DNA of 39,103 bases, from the NCBI GenBank assembly GCA_024642545.1, contig JAHEAW010000008.1, positions 1 through 39,103 on the forward strand. The letters are read 5' to 3'. The stretch's first letter is position 1. Each line of letters starts with the position of its first letter. The position numbers were made by a program, and so were the translations under genes. Source of the DNA: Erythrobacteraceae bacterium. GTDB lineage: Bacteria > Pseudomonadota > Alphaproteobacteria > Sphingomonadales > Sphingomonadaceae. The notes beneath the pieces were generated by a model. The model ran no database searches, was not told the DNA's origin, and worked only from the letters and a program-made list of their open reading frames with translations. Below, piece after piece: positions 1 through 10,843 of the stretch.

Positions 1-280
1 CCTCGATTTCGGGAACCGTTTCTTCTGCAGCCGCTTTGCCTACTTCGGGCCGAGCACCTGCGCCAAGCCCGCCAGTGATATCCGGACCAAGTTGAATGCG
101 CCTCTCTGCCACCGCGTTGCTCAGCGCCTGTGCATCGGTGTTGGTGACAATAAACTCGACACCCTCGATCTCGGCCTCGATCATGTTGGCGATCGCATTG
201 CCGCCCGCGCCGCCAACGCCGATCACTGTTATCCGGGGGCGCAGATCATCTGTCGAAGCGGGGCCAATGTTGATGCTCAT
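1..280 (-). CDS. ftsZ: Cell division protein FtsZ, N-terminal part (truncated by window edge)
   Basis: Reverse-strand translation [53 protein letters not shown]... matches the FtsZ N-terminal GTPase domain; ATG at 280; downstream of ftsA. Confidence 0.97.
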   Translation of the reverse strand, partial: MSINIGPASTDDLRPRITVIGVGGAGGNAIANMIEAEIEGVEFIVTNTDAQALSNAVAERRIQLGPDITGGLGAGARPEVGKAAAEETVPEIE

Positions 281-370
281 TTTACTTCCCTCCAAGGGGT
301 CTGAACGATGAAAATTACTTTGGCTTCAGTTTGGCACAAAGCAATTTGCCATTGCATAGCTGGAAACTGC

Positions 371-379
371 TTATCCACA
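371..379 (+). promoter_or_regulatory. Putative DnaA box (TTATCCACA) in the ftsA-ftsZ intergenic region
   Basis: Exact match to DnaA box consensus TTATNCACA, 91-99 nt upstream of the ftsZ start; TTAACCA half-site adjacent on the minus strand. Confidence 0.6.
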
Positions 380-412
380 GTGGTTAACGCATAGATGGCG
401 CGATTGCCCACC

Positions 413-1693
413 CTAGAAATATTCTTTCACTGCCTGCAGCACCCGATTGACTATTTGCAGGCCGCCATAGCTGGTTGTTATCTGGTGCTTCGGTCCGACC
501 GAACGGATATCAACCGGATCGTCAACGGCATACAGGCACAGACCTGCAAGCATGGCAAAACCTGGCGTAGCGTGGGCTTCGGGCAGGCCGCGCAAGGCAG
601 GCGGTCGGCCAATTCTAACGGGCCGACCCAGCGCGCTCTGGGCAAATTCTGCAAACCCAGCCAGTTCAGCGCCGCCCCCGGTCAGAACAACCTGATTGCC
701 GCGCGCGCCGGAAAAACCCATTTCCTTAAGAGCGCGACCTATTTCATTGGTAAGACGCGATAGTTCTTCCGTGACGACAGAGACAAGTTCAGCCCGCGGT
801 ATCCGGTTCTTATCATCCGCACCGCGCGCAGTCGGCCCACTATCTTCTGCTCCGGGACCGTTAACCGGGATCATTTCACGGTGATCGGTCGGGCTCGCAA
901 TCGCTGAACCGGACACGCATTTGAGCCGTTCTGCCTGAAACAGACGGATCCCGAATGCGGTAGCAATCGCTTCGGATATGTCGGCTGAACCCAGCGGGAT
1001 CGACTTGAGGCCGACCAGCATCCCTTGCGCATATACAGCGACATTGGTGACTTGCCCGCCCACTTCGATCAGCGCGGTGCCCAATTCGCGTTCTTCCGGG
1101 GTAAGGCAGGCGTATCCTGCTGCCAGCGGCGCTGCAACCACCGCTTCTACGTCCAGATGGGCGTTTTGGACTGCTTCGATCACATTGCGTACTGGCGCGC
1201 CATCGGCCAGCATCACGTGGATATCGACACCAAGTTGCTCTGCGTGAAGGCCCTTGGGGTTGGACACCCCATTGGCCCCATCGAGCGTGTAATGCGCAGG
1301 CTGCGCGTGCAGCACCATGCGTCCATCGGGCTGGATATTATCGCGCGCGGCCAGCAGCAGATGCTCGATATCTTCATCCTCGATGCGGCGGCCGCCAATG
1401 TCGATCTCCACCTTGGAGACGCGGCTGGTCAAACCAGCGCCGGAACAGCCGATCCACACGCTGGAAATGCTGGTATCTGCGTTCTTTTCAGCCCGCTCTA
1501 CTGCTTCACGAATGGCATAAGTGGCGGCGTCCATATCGGTAACATAGCCGCGCTTGATCCCCTGGCTGGCGCGGTGGCCAGACCCCAGAATGATCAACTC
1601 CCCTGTTTCAGACAGGCCCATGATCATAGCAGATATACGGAAAGAGCCGACGTTGACCGCGCCGAACACTCTGCTGATCCGCGGCATCGCCAT
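413..1693 (-). CDS. ftsA: Cell division protein FtsA
   Basis: 426 aa ORF, actin-like ATPase motifs (VLTGGGAELAGF), dcw synteny. Confidence 0.96.
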   Translation of the reverse strand: MAMPRISRVFGAVNVGSFRISAMIMGLSETGELIILGSGHRASQGIKRGYVTDMDAATYAIREAVERAEKNADTSISSVWIGCSGAGLTSRVSKVEIDIGGRRIEDEDIEHLLLAARDNIQPDGRMVLHAQPAHYTLDGANGVSNPKGLHAEQLGVDIHVMLADGAPVRNVIEAVQNAHLDVEAVVAAPLAAGYACLTPEERELGTALIEVGGQVTNVAVYAQGMLVGLKSIPLGSADISEAIATAFGIRLFQAERLKCVSGSAIASPTDHREMIPVNGPGAEDSGPTARGADDKNRIPRAELVSVVTEELSRLTNEIGRALKEMGFSGARGNQVVLTGGGAELAGFAEFAQSALGRPVRIGRPPALRGLPEAHATPGFAMLAGLCLYAVDDPVDIRSVGPKHQITTSYGGLQIVNRVLQAVKEYF

Positions 1694-2607
1694 CAGCTGC
1701 CCCCTTTTGCGTCTAGCACGCTCTCGCTGCGGCCCGGAATCCGCATATAGATGCGGTCAGGTGCGCGCATATCAAAGGTCGCCACCTTTCCGCCCAGAAG
1801 GCGGTTCACGCCGTCCAGCCGGGCAAATGCCACTAGCGCGCTGGCTGACTTAGTGTCGCCTTGCGGTAGTGCCAGCATTTGCCCGGTCTTGAAGGTCAGG
1901 TCCCACCGGCGGTTGCCAATCCATTCCGCAGCGGTAATTTGCGGCTTCAACGCAGGCGCTGCATCGAGCAATGTGTCGAGCTGTCCCACTTCGCGTTTCG
2001 CGCCGGGGCCAGAAATAATCAACATGCCCTTGGCATTAGCCCGGGATACAGGTTCCAGCTCTGCGCCAGTCCTGTCAATCAGCACCAGCCGGTCAGGTTT
2101 GGCCAACACGGCATGCGGAGTGCGCTCGACAATATCGACCACCAGCGTATCAGGCAGCTGGCGCGATACGCGGGCATCCTGAACCCAGCTTAGCCCCAGC
2201 AGGTCCTGCCGCACCTTGTCCAGATCGACTAGCGGCATCGGAGTATCGCGCTGACCAAGCACGCGTTCGTAAACCTTCAGTTCGTTCATCCGGTGGACCC
2301 CGGTCACCTTGACCTTGCGCACCTCAAAACCGGCATCAGCAGCAACCCCGGCAATCTGCTGCTGCGCCATTGCCGGGACACCGGCCAGCGTTGCTATGAA
2401 CCATGCCAGCGCCAGCGCAGTGCCAAAAATCACGATCAGGAAAATCTTGTGCAGTTGCTCTTCTGTGAAGGGCAGCACCGCCATCGCCTTGTCCATCAAG
2501 GTGCTGGTACGCGCCTTGGCCTTGCGCGCAGTTGCTGCGCGGCTGGATGAAGCCGCCACGCGCCGCACGCCTTTGCCGCCGCGCTTAATCGTTGCCACGG
2601 GCCGCAT
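1693..2607 (-). CDS. ftsQ: Cell division protein FtsQ (POTRA-domain)
   Basis: Single N-terminal TM then POTRA-like region; between ddl and ftsA. Confidence 0.93.
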   Translation of the reverse strand: MRPVATIKRGGKGVRRVAASSSRAATARKAKARTSTLMDKAMAVLPFTEEQLHKIFLIVIFGTALALAWFIATLAGVPAMAQQQIAGVAADAGFEVRKVKVTGVHRMNELKVYERVLGQRDTPMPLVDLDKVRQDLLGLSWVQDARVSRQLPDTLVVDIVERTPHAVLAKPDRLVLIDRTGAELEPVSRANAKGMLIISGPGAKREVGQLDTLLDAAPALKPQITAAEWIGNRRWDLTFKTGQMLALPQGDTKSASALVAFARLDGVNRLLGGKVATFDMRAPDRIYMRIPGRSESVLDAKGGS

Positions 2608-3565
2608 CCTTCCCGGCTGCTGCAGCGCTGCGCAGAGCCTCTGCCACTATGGCTTCCACCAGATCGGCATAGTCCATTCCGCAATAACGCGCCTGTTCCG
2701 GCACCAGGCTAAGCGGGGTCATGCCCGGCTGGGTGTTGGTTTCAAGCACGAACAATCCGTCTTCGCCCAGGTCATCATCCCAGCGGAAATCGGTCCGGCT
2801 GGTACCTTTGCAGCCCAGCAGGTGGTGCGCATCGAGGGCATATTTCTTGCACAAGGCAGTGATATTCTCGGGAATGTCAGCAGGGCAGATATGCTCGGTC
2901 ATCCCGTCAGTATATTTGGCATCGAAATCATAAAAGCCGGACTTGGGCCTCAGTTCAGTTACCGCCAGCGCGCGTGGACCGTCGGCCCCATCAATGACCG
3001 CTGTGGTCAGTTCCAGCCCGCGAATGAACGGTTCGGCGAGCAAATGATCAAATTGCTGCCACGGTCCGGCCACATCGCGCCGGATCGGATTGCCATAGTT
3101 GCTTTCATCAGTGACTATCGCCACGCCGACCGATGACCCTTCGTTGACCGGTTTGAGCACATAGGGCCGCGCCAGCGGATCCCTCTCATACAATTCCTCG
3201 CTCGCCACGATCCGCCCGCCGGGCATCGGGACTCCGTGCGGCACCAGCGCCTGTTTGGTCAGTTCCTTGTCGATTGCGATCACCGAAGTGGCGAGGCCCG
3301 AATGGGTATAGGGTATCCCCATCAGATCGAGCATACCCTGCACTGTCCCGTCTTCGCCGGGTACACCATGCAGAGCGTTGAACACAACGTCAGGAGCGGC
3401 CTCGGCAAGGCGCGCAGCGACCTGCCGGTCCATATCGATACGGGTCACGCGGTAGCCGCGCGATTCCAGCGCATCAGCGACACCGCTACCCGACATCAGC
3501 GAGACGGGCCGCTCGTTCGCCCAGCCGCCCATCAGAACGACAACATGTGGTCTTGGCACGCTCAT
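2585..3565 (-). CDS. ddl: D-alanine--D-alanine ligase
   Basis: ATP-grasp motifs (VLKPVNEGSSVGV, LETNTQPGMT); start [14 protein letters not shown] chosen at 3565 (overlaps murB stop as ATGA); ORF extends to 3592. Confidence 0.96.
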   Translation of the reverse strand: MSVPRPHVVVLMGGWANERPVSLMSGSGVADALESRGYRVTRIDMDRQVAARLAEAAPDVVFNALHGVPGEDGTVQGMLDLMGIPYTHSGLATSVIAIDKELTKQALVPHGVPMPGGRIVASEELYERDPLARPYVLKPVNEGSSVGVAIVTDESNYGNPIRRDVAGPWQQFDHLLAEPFIRGLELTTAVIDGADGPRALAVTELRPKSGFYDFDAKYTDGMTEHICPADIPENITALCKKYALDAHHLLGCKGTSRTDFRWDDDLGEDGLFVLETNTQPGMTPLSLVPEQARYCGMDYADLVEAIVAEALRSAAAAGKDAARGND

Positions 3566-4527
3566 GGCCGCCCCACCCGCATGATTTCCCATTCCAGCGC
3601 CACGCCCGAATGTGCGCGCACCTTGTCACGTACCAATTCGCCCAGCCCTTCGATATCAGCGCTGGTCGCATCGCCGGTATTGATCAGGAAATTGGTGTGC
3701 TTTTCGCTCACCTGCGCGCCGCCCAGCTTGAGGCCGCGGCATCCGGCAGCATCGACCAGCTGCCATGCCTTTTGTCCGTCCGGATTCTTGAAGGTCGAAC
3801 CGCCCGTCTTGCTACGCAGCGGCTGCGAACCTTCGCGCGCCTGCGCGATCCGGTCCATTTCCTTGCCAATTTCCGCTGGGTCGCCTGCGCTTCCCTGAAA
3901 GCGCGCAGAAACGATCACTGCGCCATCGGACAAGGCCGAATGGCGATAGCTATATTGCAGATCGTGAACCGGCAGGCGGATACAGTTCCCATCGGACATC
4001 ATCACGATACAATCGATCAGCACATCGGCCACTTCGCGGCCATAAGCGCCGCCGTTCATACGCACGAAACCGCCGACAGTGCCGGGAATGCCACGCAGAA
4101 ACTCAAGTCCGGCAATGCCAGCATCGCGCGCGGTTGACGAAACTAATATGCCGCTGGCGCCTCCGCCGCATTCGATTATCTGGCTGCCCAGATCCTCCAC
4201 CTGTGCAAATGCCTTGCCCAGCCGCACTACCACGCCAGGGACACCGCCATCGCGGATAATCATATTGGAGCCGAGCCCCAGCGCCATGACTGGCAATTGC
4301 CCGTCCAGCTGCGTCAGGAAATTTTGCAAATCTTCGCCATCGGCAGGCTCGAACAGCCAGTCAGCTGCACCGCCCGATTTAAACCACACCAGCTTGGCCA
4401 ACGGTGCATTCGCCGTCAGCTTGCCGCGGAAACCTGACACCGGCAGATTGGCTACAACATTTTCCTCGACTTCGGAAAATGGTGCAGACCCATCGTCGGA
4501 CATGGCCCAATCGCCCGGCTGGTTCAT
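3562..4527 (-). CDS. murB: UDP-N-acetylenolpyruvoylglucosamine reductase
   Basis: [16 protein letters not shown]-binding motif, [10 protein letters not shown]; dcw synteny. Confidence 0.96.
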   Translation of the reverse strand: MNQPGDWAMSDDGSAPFSEVEENVVANLPVSGFRGKLTANAPLAKLVWFKSGGAADWLFEPADGEDLQNFLTQLDGQLPVMALGLGSNMIIRDGGVPGVVVRLGKAFAQVEDLGSQIIECGGGASGILVSSTARDAGIAGLEFLRGIPGTVGGFVRMNGGAYGREVADVLIDCIVMMSDGNCIRLPVHDLQYSYRHSALSDGAVIVSARFQGSAGDPAEIGKEMDRIAQAREGSQPLRSKTGGSTFKNPDGQKAWQLVDAAGCRGLKLGGAQVSEKHTNFLINTGDATSADIEGLGELVRDKVRAHSGVALEWEIMRVGRP

Positions 4528-5945
4528 GCGCCCTGTTCCTTCCTGATCGCATCAGCCAGACCAGCTGCCCATTTGGTAATGTCGCCGGCCCCAAGGCACA
4601 CAATCATATCGCCGCTGCGAATTGTCGCTGACAGGTCCTTTGCCAGTGCCTCTGGCCCGGTAATGGTCGCGGCGGACCGGTGTCCGCGTTCGCGCAGGCC
4701 CCTGACGAGTGCCCCAGCATCGACCCCTTCGATCGGATCCTCTCCTGCAGCATAAACCGGTGCGACATAAACCAGATCGGCGTCGTTGAAGGCCGTCTGG
4801 AAGTCCGGCAGCAAATCGCGCAAGCGGGAGTAACGATGCGGCTGCGCGACTGCGATCACCCGGCCCTGCGCCGCCTCGCGGGCAGCGGACAGCACTGCTG
4901 TGATTTCCACCGGATGGTGCGCATAATCATCAATCACCAGCGCCTTGCCGCCGCCAATGTCGATCTCACCGACTTTGGTGAAGCGCCGCTTTACGCCGTC
5001 AAAGGCTCTGAAGCCGCCGCGAATAATCTCGCTGTCACAGCCCATTTCCAGCGCCACGGCGACAGCGGCCAGCGCATTCTGAACATTGTGCCGACCGGGC
5101 ATGGGCAAGTGGATATCGTCGATCCGCCGCACTGACCCATCCCGCTCGCGCAAGACCGCGTCAAACGTGTTGCCGCCATTTTCGGAACGAATGTTCTCGC
5201 CGCGCAGGTCTGCCTGCGCTGAAAAGCCATAGGTCAGCACACGCCGGTCGCGCACCTTGGCAATCACGGTTTGCACTTCCGGGTGGTCAACACAAAGGAT
5301 TGCGACCCCATAAAACGGCACGTTTTCGATAAATTCGACGAACGCATCCTTTACGGCATCGAACGACCCATAATGGTCGAGATGCTCGGGATCGATATTG
5401 GTCACGACCGCAATTGTACCATCCAGCCGCAGAAAACTGCCGTCGCTTTCATCGGCTTCGACCACCATCCAGTCGCTGGTGCCCATCCGGGCGTTGGAGC
5501 CATATTGGTTGATGATGCCGCCATTGATCACGGTCGGGTCAATCCCGCCCGCATCGAGCAGTGCGGCGATCATACTGGTGGTGGTAGTTTTGCCATGCGT
5601 GCCCGCCACTGCCACGGTTGATTTGAGCCGCATCAATTCAGCCAGCATTTCCGCGCGTCTCACAACCGGGATACGCCGTTCAAGCGCAGCTGCGACTTCC
5701 GGATTGGTCCGGCGCACTGCAGTAGAAGTTACCACTACTGCCGAATCGCCCAGATTATCTGCCGAATGACCGATGGCGACATGCATTCCGCGCGCGCGCA
5801 GCCGTTCAACGCTTGGCCCTTCGGCAATATCGCTGCCCTGCACGGTGTAGCCAAGATTATGCATTACTTCGGCAATGCCGGACATCCCGATCCCGCCAAT
5901 GCCGACGAAATGGATCGTCCCGATATCAATCCCGACACCTTTCAC
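4524..5945 (-). CDS. murC: UDP-N-acetylmuramate--L-alanine ligase
   Basis: [16 protein letters not shown] and [13 protein letters not shown] Mur ligase motifs. Confidence 0.97.
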   Translation of the reverse strand: MKGVGIDIGTIHFVGIGGIGMSGIAEVMHNLGYTVQGSDIAEGPSVERLRARGMHVAIGHSADNLGDSAVVVTSTAVRRTNPEVAAALERRIPVVRRAEMLAELMRLKSTVAVAGTHGKTTTTSMIAALLDAGGIDPTVINGGIINQYGSNARMGTSDWMVVEADESDGSFLRLDGTIAVVTNIDPEHLDHYGSFDAVKDAFVEFIENVPFYGVAILCVDHPEVQTVIAKVRDRRVLTYGFSAQADLRGENIRSENGGNTFDAVLRERDGSVRRIDDIHLPMPGRHNVQNALAAVAVALEMGCDSEIIRGGFRAFDGVKRRFTKVGEIDIGGGKALVIDDYAHHPVEITAVLSAAREAAQGRVIAVAQPHRYSRLRDLLPDFQTAFNDADLVYVAPVYAAGEDPIEGVDAGALVRGLRERGHRSAATITGPEALAKDLSATIRSGDMIVCLGAGDITKWAAGLADAIRKEQGA

Positions 5946-7138
5946 GACGAAGCGTCCCGCGCTGAGCCATGTACTGCAGCTTCGCCATGCTCAGCCTGCC
6001 GTTCCTTGCCGCCCCCGACACGGATTACATCCATCAGCTCGCTACCACCAAAACTCTCGACCAGATCAGCAAGATCGGACGCAGCCTTGGGCCGCCCGCA
6101 ATTCCATGCAGCATGAGCTGCCGTGGCCAGCGTTTCGGGCCGCTGCGCCATCGCCTGAATTTGCTTGGCTACCTGGTTGGGTGTGAAGTCGGTCTGCCGG
6201 ATCGCCCGCGCACCGCCTGATTTGACCATTTCGCGGGCATTGTAGGTCTGGTGGTCGTCAGTCGCGATTGGCAGCGGGATCAAGATGGCCGGGCGGCCAA
6301 CTGCAGTCAGTTCGGCAATGGTCGATGCGCCCGCGCGCCCGATAAACAGATGAGCATCTGCCAGCCGGACCGACATATCTTCAAAATACGTACCCAGTTC
6401 AGCGGGAATATCGTGGCTACGATAACGTTCGCGTACCGCTTCGAGATCTTCCGGGCGGCATTGCTGGGTGACTTGCAACCGCGCGCGCAAGGCGGGCTGC
6501 AGCATCGCCAACCCATCGGGCACCACTTCTGACAGAATTCGCGCGCCTTGGCTGCCCCCGGTCACCAGAACCCGCAGCAGGCCATCTTCGCTGAATGGGG
6601 GGAACGGCTCATCGCGCAAGCCCAGCACCTCTTTGCGCACTGGATTGCCCACCAGAAAAACCTTGTCGGCGAATTTCAGCTTGAGCCGCTTTACGTCAGG
6701 ATAGGCAGTAGCGATGGCCTGCACCCGGCCAGAGAGCAGCCGGTTGACCCGGCCCAATACCGCGTTTTGTTCATGGACTACGCTGGGAATATTTGCCGAG
6801 GTCGCCGCCAACAACGCGGGCATCGCGGGATAACCGCCGAAGCCAACCACTGCGCTTGGCTGGAAGGTCTCGAACAGACGCAGCGCCATTTGGCGGCCCT
6901 GCATCACGGCCCGCGCCCCGCCAATCCAGCTTAGTGGGTTCTTGCCGAACCGACCCGCAGGCAGAACGTGAGCTGGCAAGAAGTCAGGCTTGCCGGGAAT
7001 AGTCGCGCCGCGCTCATCAGTGATGAGAGCGACATGATGTCCGCGCCGCTCCAGCTCGGCCGCCAGCGCGAACGCGGGGATCAGATGCCCGCCGGTGCCG
7101 CCCGCAGCCAGCACATAATGACGGTTTGCATCACTCAT
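5942..7138 (-). CDS. murG: UDP-N-acetylglucosamine transferase (lipid II synthesis) MurG
   Basis: [16 protein letters not shown] and [24 protein letters not shown] motifs. Confidence 0.97.
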   Translation of the reverse strand: MSDANRHYVLAAGGTGGHLIPAFALAAELERRGHHVALITDERGATIPGKPDFLPAHVLPAGRFGKNPLSWIGGARAVMQGRQMALRLFETFQPSAVVGFGGYPAMPALLAATSANIPSVVHEQNAVLGRVNRLLSGRVQAIATAYPDVKRLKLKFADKVFLVGNPVRKEVLGLRDEPFPPFSEDGLLRVLVTGGSQGARILSEVVPDGLAMLQPALRARLQVTQQCRPEDLEAVRERYRSHDIPAELGTYFEDMSVRLADAHLFIGRAGASTIAELTAVGRPAILIPLPIATDDHQTYNAREMVKSGGARAIRQTDFTPNQVAKQIQAMAQRPETLATAAHAAWNCGRPKAASDLADLVESFGGSELMDVIRVGGGKERQAEHGEAAVHGSARDASS

Positions 7139-8382
7139 GAACGGTTTTCCCCGGCCCGGCTCTTGTCATTCTTATCGGCCCAAAGTGCACGCAGGCCTGG
7201 CGTTTCGCGCGACAGGAACGGATTGCGCCGCGTGATCGCCAGCAGCAGGCCAACTGTCAAACAGACAGCGATTGTAGATGATCCGCCATAAGAGACCAAG
7301 GGCAGGGTCATGCCTTTCGACGGGAAAAGCTGCAGATTGACGAGAATATTGATGAACGCCTGTCCGCCAATCTGGGTCACAAGCCCGGCCCCGGCGAGCA
7401 GAGTGAACAGATCCTCTTCATCCGCCAGTCGCACCAGCACCCTTACGATCAGCGCCAGATAGAGCAATATCACGATGCCGCATATGATCAGGCCGAATTC
7501 CTCACCAATGACGGAAAAAATGTAATCGGTATGCGCTTCTGGAAGGTTCATCTTGCGAACCCCCAGCCATAATCCGCTGCCGGTCCAGCCCCCGGCCAGC
7601 AAGGTCCGCTGGGCCAGATCGACCTGATCGAACGCAGTCCCTCCGCCAATGAAATCATCAATCCGGTGGCGGGCATTGTCATACAGAAAATAAGTGGCTG
7701 TTATCAGACCCAGACCGCCGCCTGCCAGCCAGCCAATCAGCCGGACGGGCACCCCTGCCAGCAGCACCAGCACGAACCACACCCCTGCAAACAGCAATGT
7801 ATCGCCGAAATTGGGCTGCATCATCAACAGCACTGCGACCAGTCCCATGATCCCTGACGCAATCCAGAGTACCGGCATATTCGGATCACGCAAACGCCAT
7901 GACAAAATCCAGGCCAGAGCAACCGCGAAAGCTGGCTTGAGGAATTCCGAAGGCTGAAAACGAATACCCAGATTGATCCACCGGCGCGCCCCGTTCACTT
8001 CGCTACCAATCAGCGGGACCAGTATCAGCGCCACCAGCATGGCCGCTGCAAGCAGTACACCCAGGCGCCGGGCGTTATCCCGCGTCAGCATCGAGGCGCT
8101 GAACAAGGTGACAAGACCCAGCCCCTGCCATTTGACCTGCGCCCAGTAGAAATAGAGATCGGGCAGTTTCTCCGCCACGGTCGACAATCTGCGGGCGCTG
8201 GCAGGGGAAGCTGCCGCAACTGCCGCAGTGCCGATTGCCATCAGCAGCAGGATAAGAAGCAGCAGAACCCGGTCAATTTCACGCCACCAGATGCGCAGTT
8301 CAACCCGCCGGGAACTGCGATATCTTGCAGCCGCTGAATGTCGGTCGCCACCGCGCGGAATGTAAGGCTGGGCAGTGTTCAT
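7135..8382 (-). CDS. ftsW: SEDS-family peptidoglycan glycosyltransferase FtsW
   Basis: Polytopic protein, SEDS motifs (GEEFGL, LPLVSYGGSS). Confidence 0.95.
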   Translation of the reverse strand: MNTAQPYIPRGGDRHSAAARYRSSRRVELRIWWREIDRVLLLLILLLMAIGTAAVAAASPASARRLSTVAEKLPDLYFYWAQVKWQGLGLVTLFSASMLTRDNARRLGVLLAAAMLVALILVPLIGSEVNGARRWINLGIRFQPSEFLKPAFAVALAWILSWRLRDPNMPVLWIASGIMGLVAVLLMMQPNFGDTLLFAGVWFVLVLLAGVPVRLIGWLAGGGLGLITATYFLYDNARHRIDDFIGGGTAFDQVDLAQRTLLAGGWTGSGLWLGVRKMNLPEAHTDYIFSVIGEEFGLIICGIVILLYLALIVRVLVRLADEEDLFTLLAGAGLVTQIGGQAFINILVNLQLFPSKGMTLPLVSYGGSSTIAVCLTVGLLLAITRRNPFLSRETPGLRALWADKNDKSRAGENRS

Positions 8383-9776
8383 CAGACAGGTTTCGCAATC
8401 GTGTCGAGTTCCTTGAAGGGAGGCTGCTCGCCCGCTTCCAGTCCGGTCAGGGCATAGACAATGCCGCGGAAATGTTCGCCCCGCTTTTCATAGTCGCGGA
8501 ACTGGTCGAAACTGGCGCAGGCGGGGGATAGCAATATTACATCGCCAGCCACAGCCGCTGTGACTGCGCGCCGCACCGCTTCAAACAGCAGTTCGCATTT
8601 CTCAACCGGGACCTTGCCGCTCAGCCATTGGGCAAAGCGCGGCCCCGCTTCGCCAATCGTATAGGCCGCTGCGATATTGCCCAGATATTGCGCGCATTCA
8701 CCAAGCCCGTCCTCTTTCGCCAGACCGCCCACGATCCAATGGATCCGGGGGCGCGAACCCAATTCAGGGGTTGGCGGGAATGCCGCCAATGCCGGCGCGG
8801 TAGAGGCCTGATTGGTTGCCTTGCTGTCATTGATGAACAGCACGCCCCCAGCTTCGCCCAGCCGTTCCATTCGGTGTGGCAGTCCGGTAAAACTGGCAAG
8901 CGCTGCTTGCCACTGCGCCGGGGTCACACCCAATTCTTCTGCCAGCGCGACAGCTGCGGCGGCATTTTCCAAATTATGCGGTCCCTGCAGCGATGGCCAG
9001 GCGGGCTGCTGGCTGGCAATTGCATCAGGATAGATCGGGCCAGCTCGCCCCGCTGCCCGGCGCCCCTGTTCCGCCTGCATGACGGCGCGAGTGGGCGCAT
9101 CATCAAAGCCAAACACGGCAAACTGGGTACCTGACTGCATGGTGAGGAGGCGGCTTTTTGAGAAAGCATAATGATCGAAACTGTCATACCGATCGAGGTG
9201 GTCAGGCGTGACATTGAGCAACGCTGCAGCCTCACAGTCGAGCGAACGGGTCAAATCAATCTGATAGCTCGACAGTTCCAGAACATAGATCCCCGCCCCG
9301 CGCGCATTTGGCTGTAGCGGGTCCTGATCAAGTATCGGCAACCCGATGTTACCGCCCATAATGGATGGAAACCCGGCTGACTGGAGAATATGGTGCACCA
9401 GAGCCGTGGTCGTCGATTTGCCGTTGGTACCGGTGATGCCGACCACTTTATGGGGCGGCAGCGCGCTGCGCGCTTGCGCAAAAATTTCGATATCACCAAT
9501 CAGCGGCACGCCAAACCGCTCAGCATGTGCGGCGATTGGGTGCGTATTGATCGGTACGCCGGGCGATACGATCACCCCGACATAGCCAGACAGGTCCAGT
9601 TCCAACGGGTCAACCAGAGCGGCGCGGCCAGCAAGCTTTTCGCGTGCAACATCCTGCCTGTCCCATGCCGTTACTTGTGCTCCGCTTGCCAGCAGCGCTT
9701 CTGCTGTGGCGAGACCCGACCGGGCCAGCCCAAGAATGGCATAGCGTTTTCCGGAAAAGGCGGGTGAGGTGATCAT
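8382..9776 (-). CDS. murD: UDP-N-acetylmuramoylalanine--D-glutamate ligase
   Basis: [24 protein letters not shown] motifs. Confidence 0.96.
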   Translation of the reverse strand: MITSPAFSGKRYAILGLARSGLATAEALLASGAQVTAWDRQDVAREKLAGRAALVDPLELDLSGYVGVIVSPGVPINTHPIAAHAERFGVPLIGDIEIFAQARSALPPHKVVGITGTNGKSTTTALVHHILQSAGFPSIMGGNIGLPILDQDPLQPNARGAGIYVLELSSYQIDLTRSLDCEAAALLNVTPDHLDRYDSFDHYAFSKSRLLTMQSGTQFAVFGFDDAPTRAVMQAEQGRRAAGRAGPIYPDAIASQQPAWPSLQGPHNLENAAAAVALAEELGVTPAQWQAALASFTGLPHRMERLGEAGGVLFINDSKATNQASTAPALAAFPPTPELGSRPRIHWIVGGLAKEDGLGECAQYLGNIAAAYTIGEAGPRFAQWLSGKVPVEKCELLFEAVRRAVTAAVAGDVILLSPACASFDQFRDYEKRGEHFRGIVYALTGLEAGEQPPFKELDTIAKPV

Positions 9777-10843
9777 CTGAGTTTAAGCGTTGCCAGCCCC
9801 ATCAATGCCAGGACAATTGAAACGATCCAGAAACGGATCACCACAGTCGATTCCTTCCAGCCCAATTGTTCAAAATGATGATGGATTGGTGCCATACGGA
9901 ATATCCGCTTGCCGGTCCGTTTGAACCAGAACACCTGCAGGATGACCGAGATTGCCTCGACCACAAACAAGCCGCCGACAATCGCGAGTACGATTTCATG
10001 GTGCGATGCAACCGCAATCGCCCCCAGCGCGCCGCCCAGCGCGAGGCTGCCCGTATCGCCCATGAAAACTGCCGCTGGCGGAGCATTGAACCACAGGAAC
10101 GCCAGGCCGCCGCCCATGATTGCTGCGCAGAAAATCGCCAGTTCCCCCGCCCCGCGCACATAGGGAATGCCAAGATAGGCGGAATAGTCGGTCCGACCTA
10201 CCAGATAAGCGATGATGGCAAAGGTGCCCGCCGCGATTATCACCGGCATGATCGCCAGCCCGTCAAGCCCATCGGTCAGATTGACTGCATTGCCCGCGCC
10301 GACCATCACCACGGCGGCAAAGACATAATAAAAAATGCCCAGCGGGATCACCCGGTCGGAAAAGAACGGCACATAAAGATTGGTGCTGATCTGGCTGACG
10401 ATGATCCACGATGCCACTCCGGCGACCGCGAATTCCATCAGCAGTCGCACCCGGCCAGAAACGCCTTTGTGGCTGTTTTTGGTCACCTTGTCATAATCAT
10501 CAAGGAAGCCGATCAGGCCAAAACCGCCAGTGACAGCCATGCAGGCCCACACGAACGGGTTGGCCAGATCCATCCAGATCAGCATCGACAGGATGACCGA
10601 GATCAGGATCATCAAACCGCCCATGGTCGGAGTGCCGACCTTAGCCTGATGGCTTTGCGGACCATCAGCGCGGATCGGCTGGCCCTTGCCCTGGCGCACG
10701 CGCAGCATGTTGATAAATTTGGGGCCGATGATCAGGCCAATGATCAGCGCGGTCATCAGTGTCGCGCCGGCGCGGAACGTCTGGTATCGCACGAGGTTGG
10801 CAACCCCTTCAAAACCCATCCATTCAGCAATCAAATACAACAT
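9773..10843 (-). CDS. mraY: Phospho-N-acetylmuramoyl-pentapeptide transferase MraY
   Basis: Polytopic; [26 protein letters not shown] motifs. Confidence 0.97.
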   Translation of the reverse strand: MLYLIAEWMGFEGVANLVRYQTFRAGATLMTALIIGLIIGPKFINMLRVRQGKGQPIRADGPQSHQAKVGTPTMGGLMILISVILSMLIWMDLANPFVWACMAVTGGFGLIGFLDDYDKVTKNSHKGVSGRVRLLMEFAVAGVASWIIVSQISTNLYVPFFSDRVIPLGIFYYVFAAVVMVGAGNAVNLTDGLDGLAIMPVIIAAGTFAIIAYLVGRTDYSAYLGIPYVRGAGELAIFCAAIMGGGLAFLWFNAPPAAVFMGDTGSLALGGALGAIAVASHHEIVLAIVGGLFVVEAISVILQVFWFKRTGKRIFRMAPIHHHFEQLGWKESTVVIRFWIVSIVLALMGLATLKLR

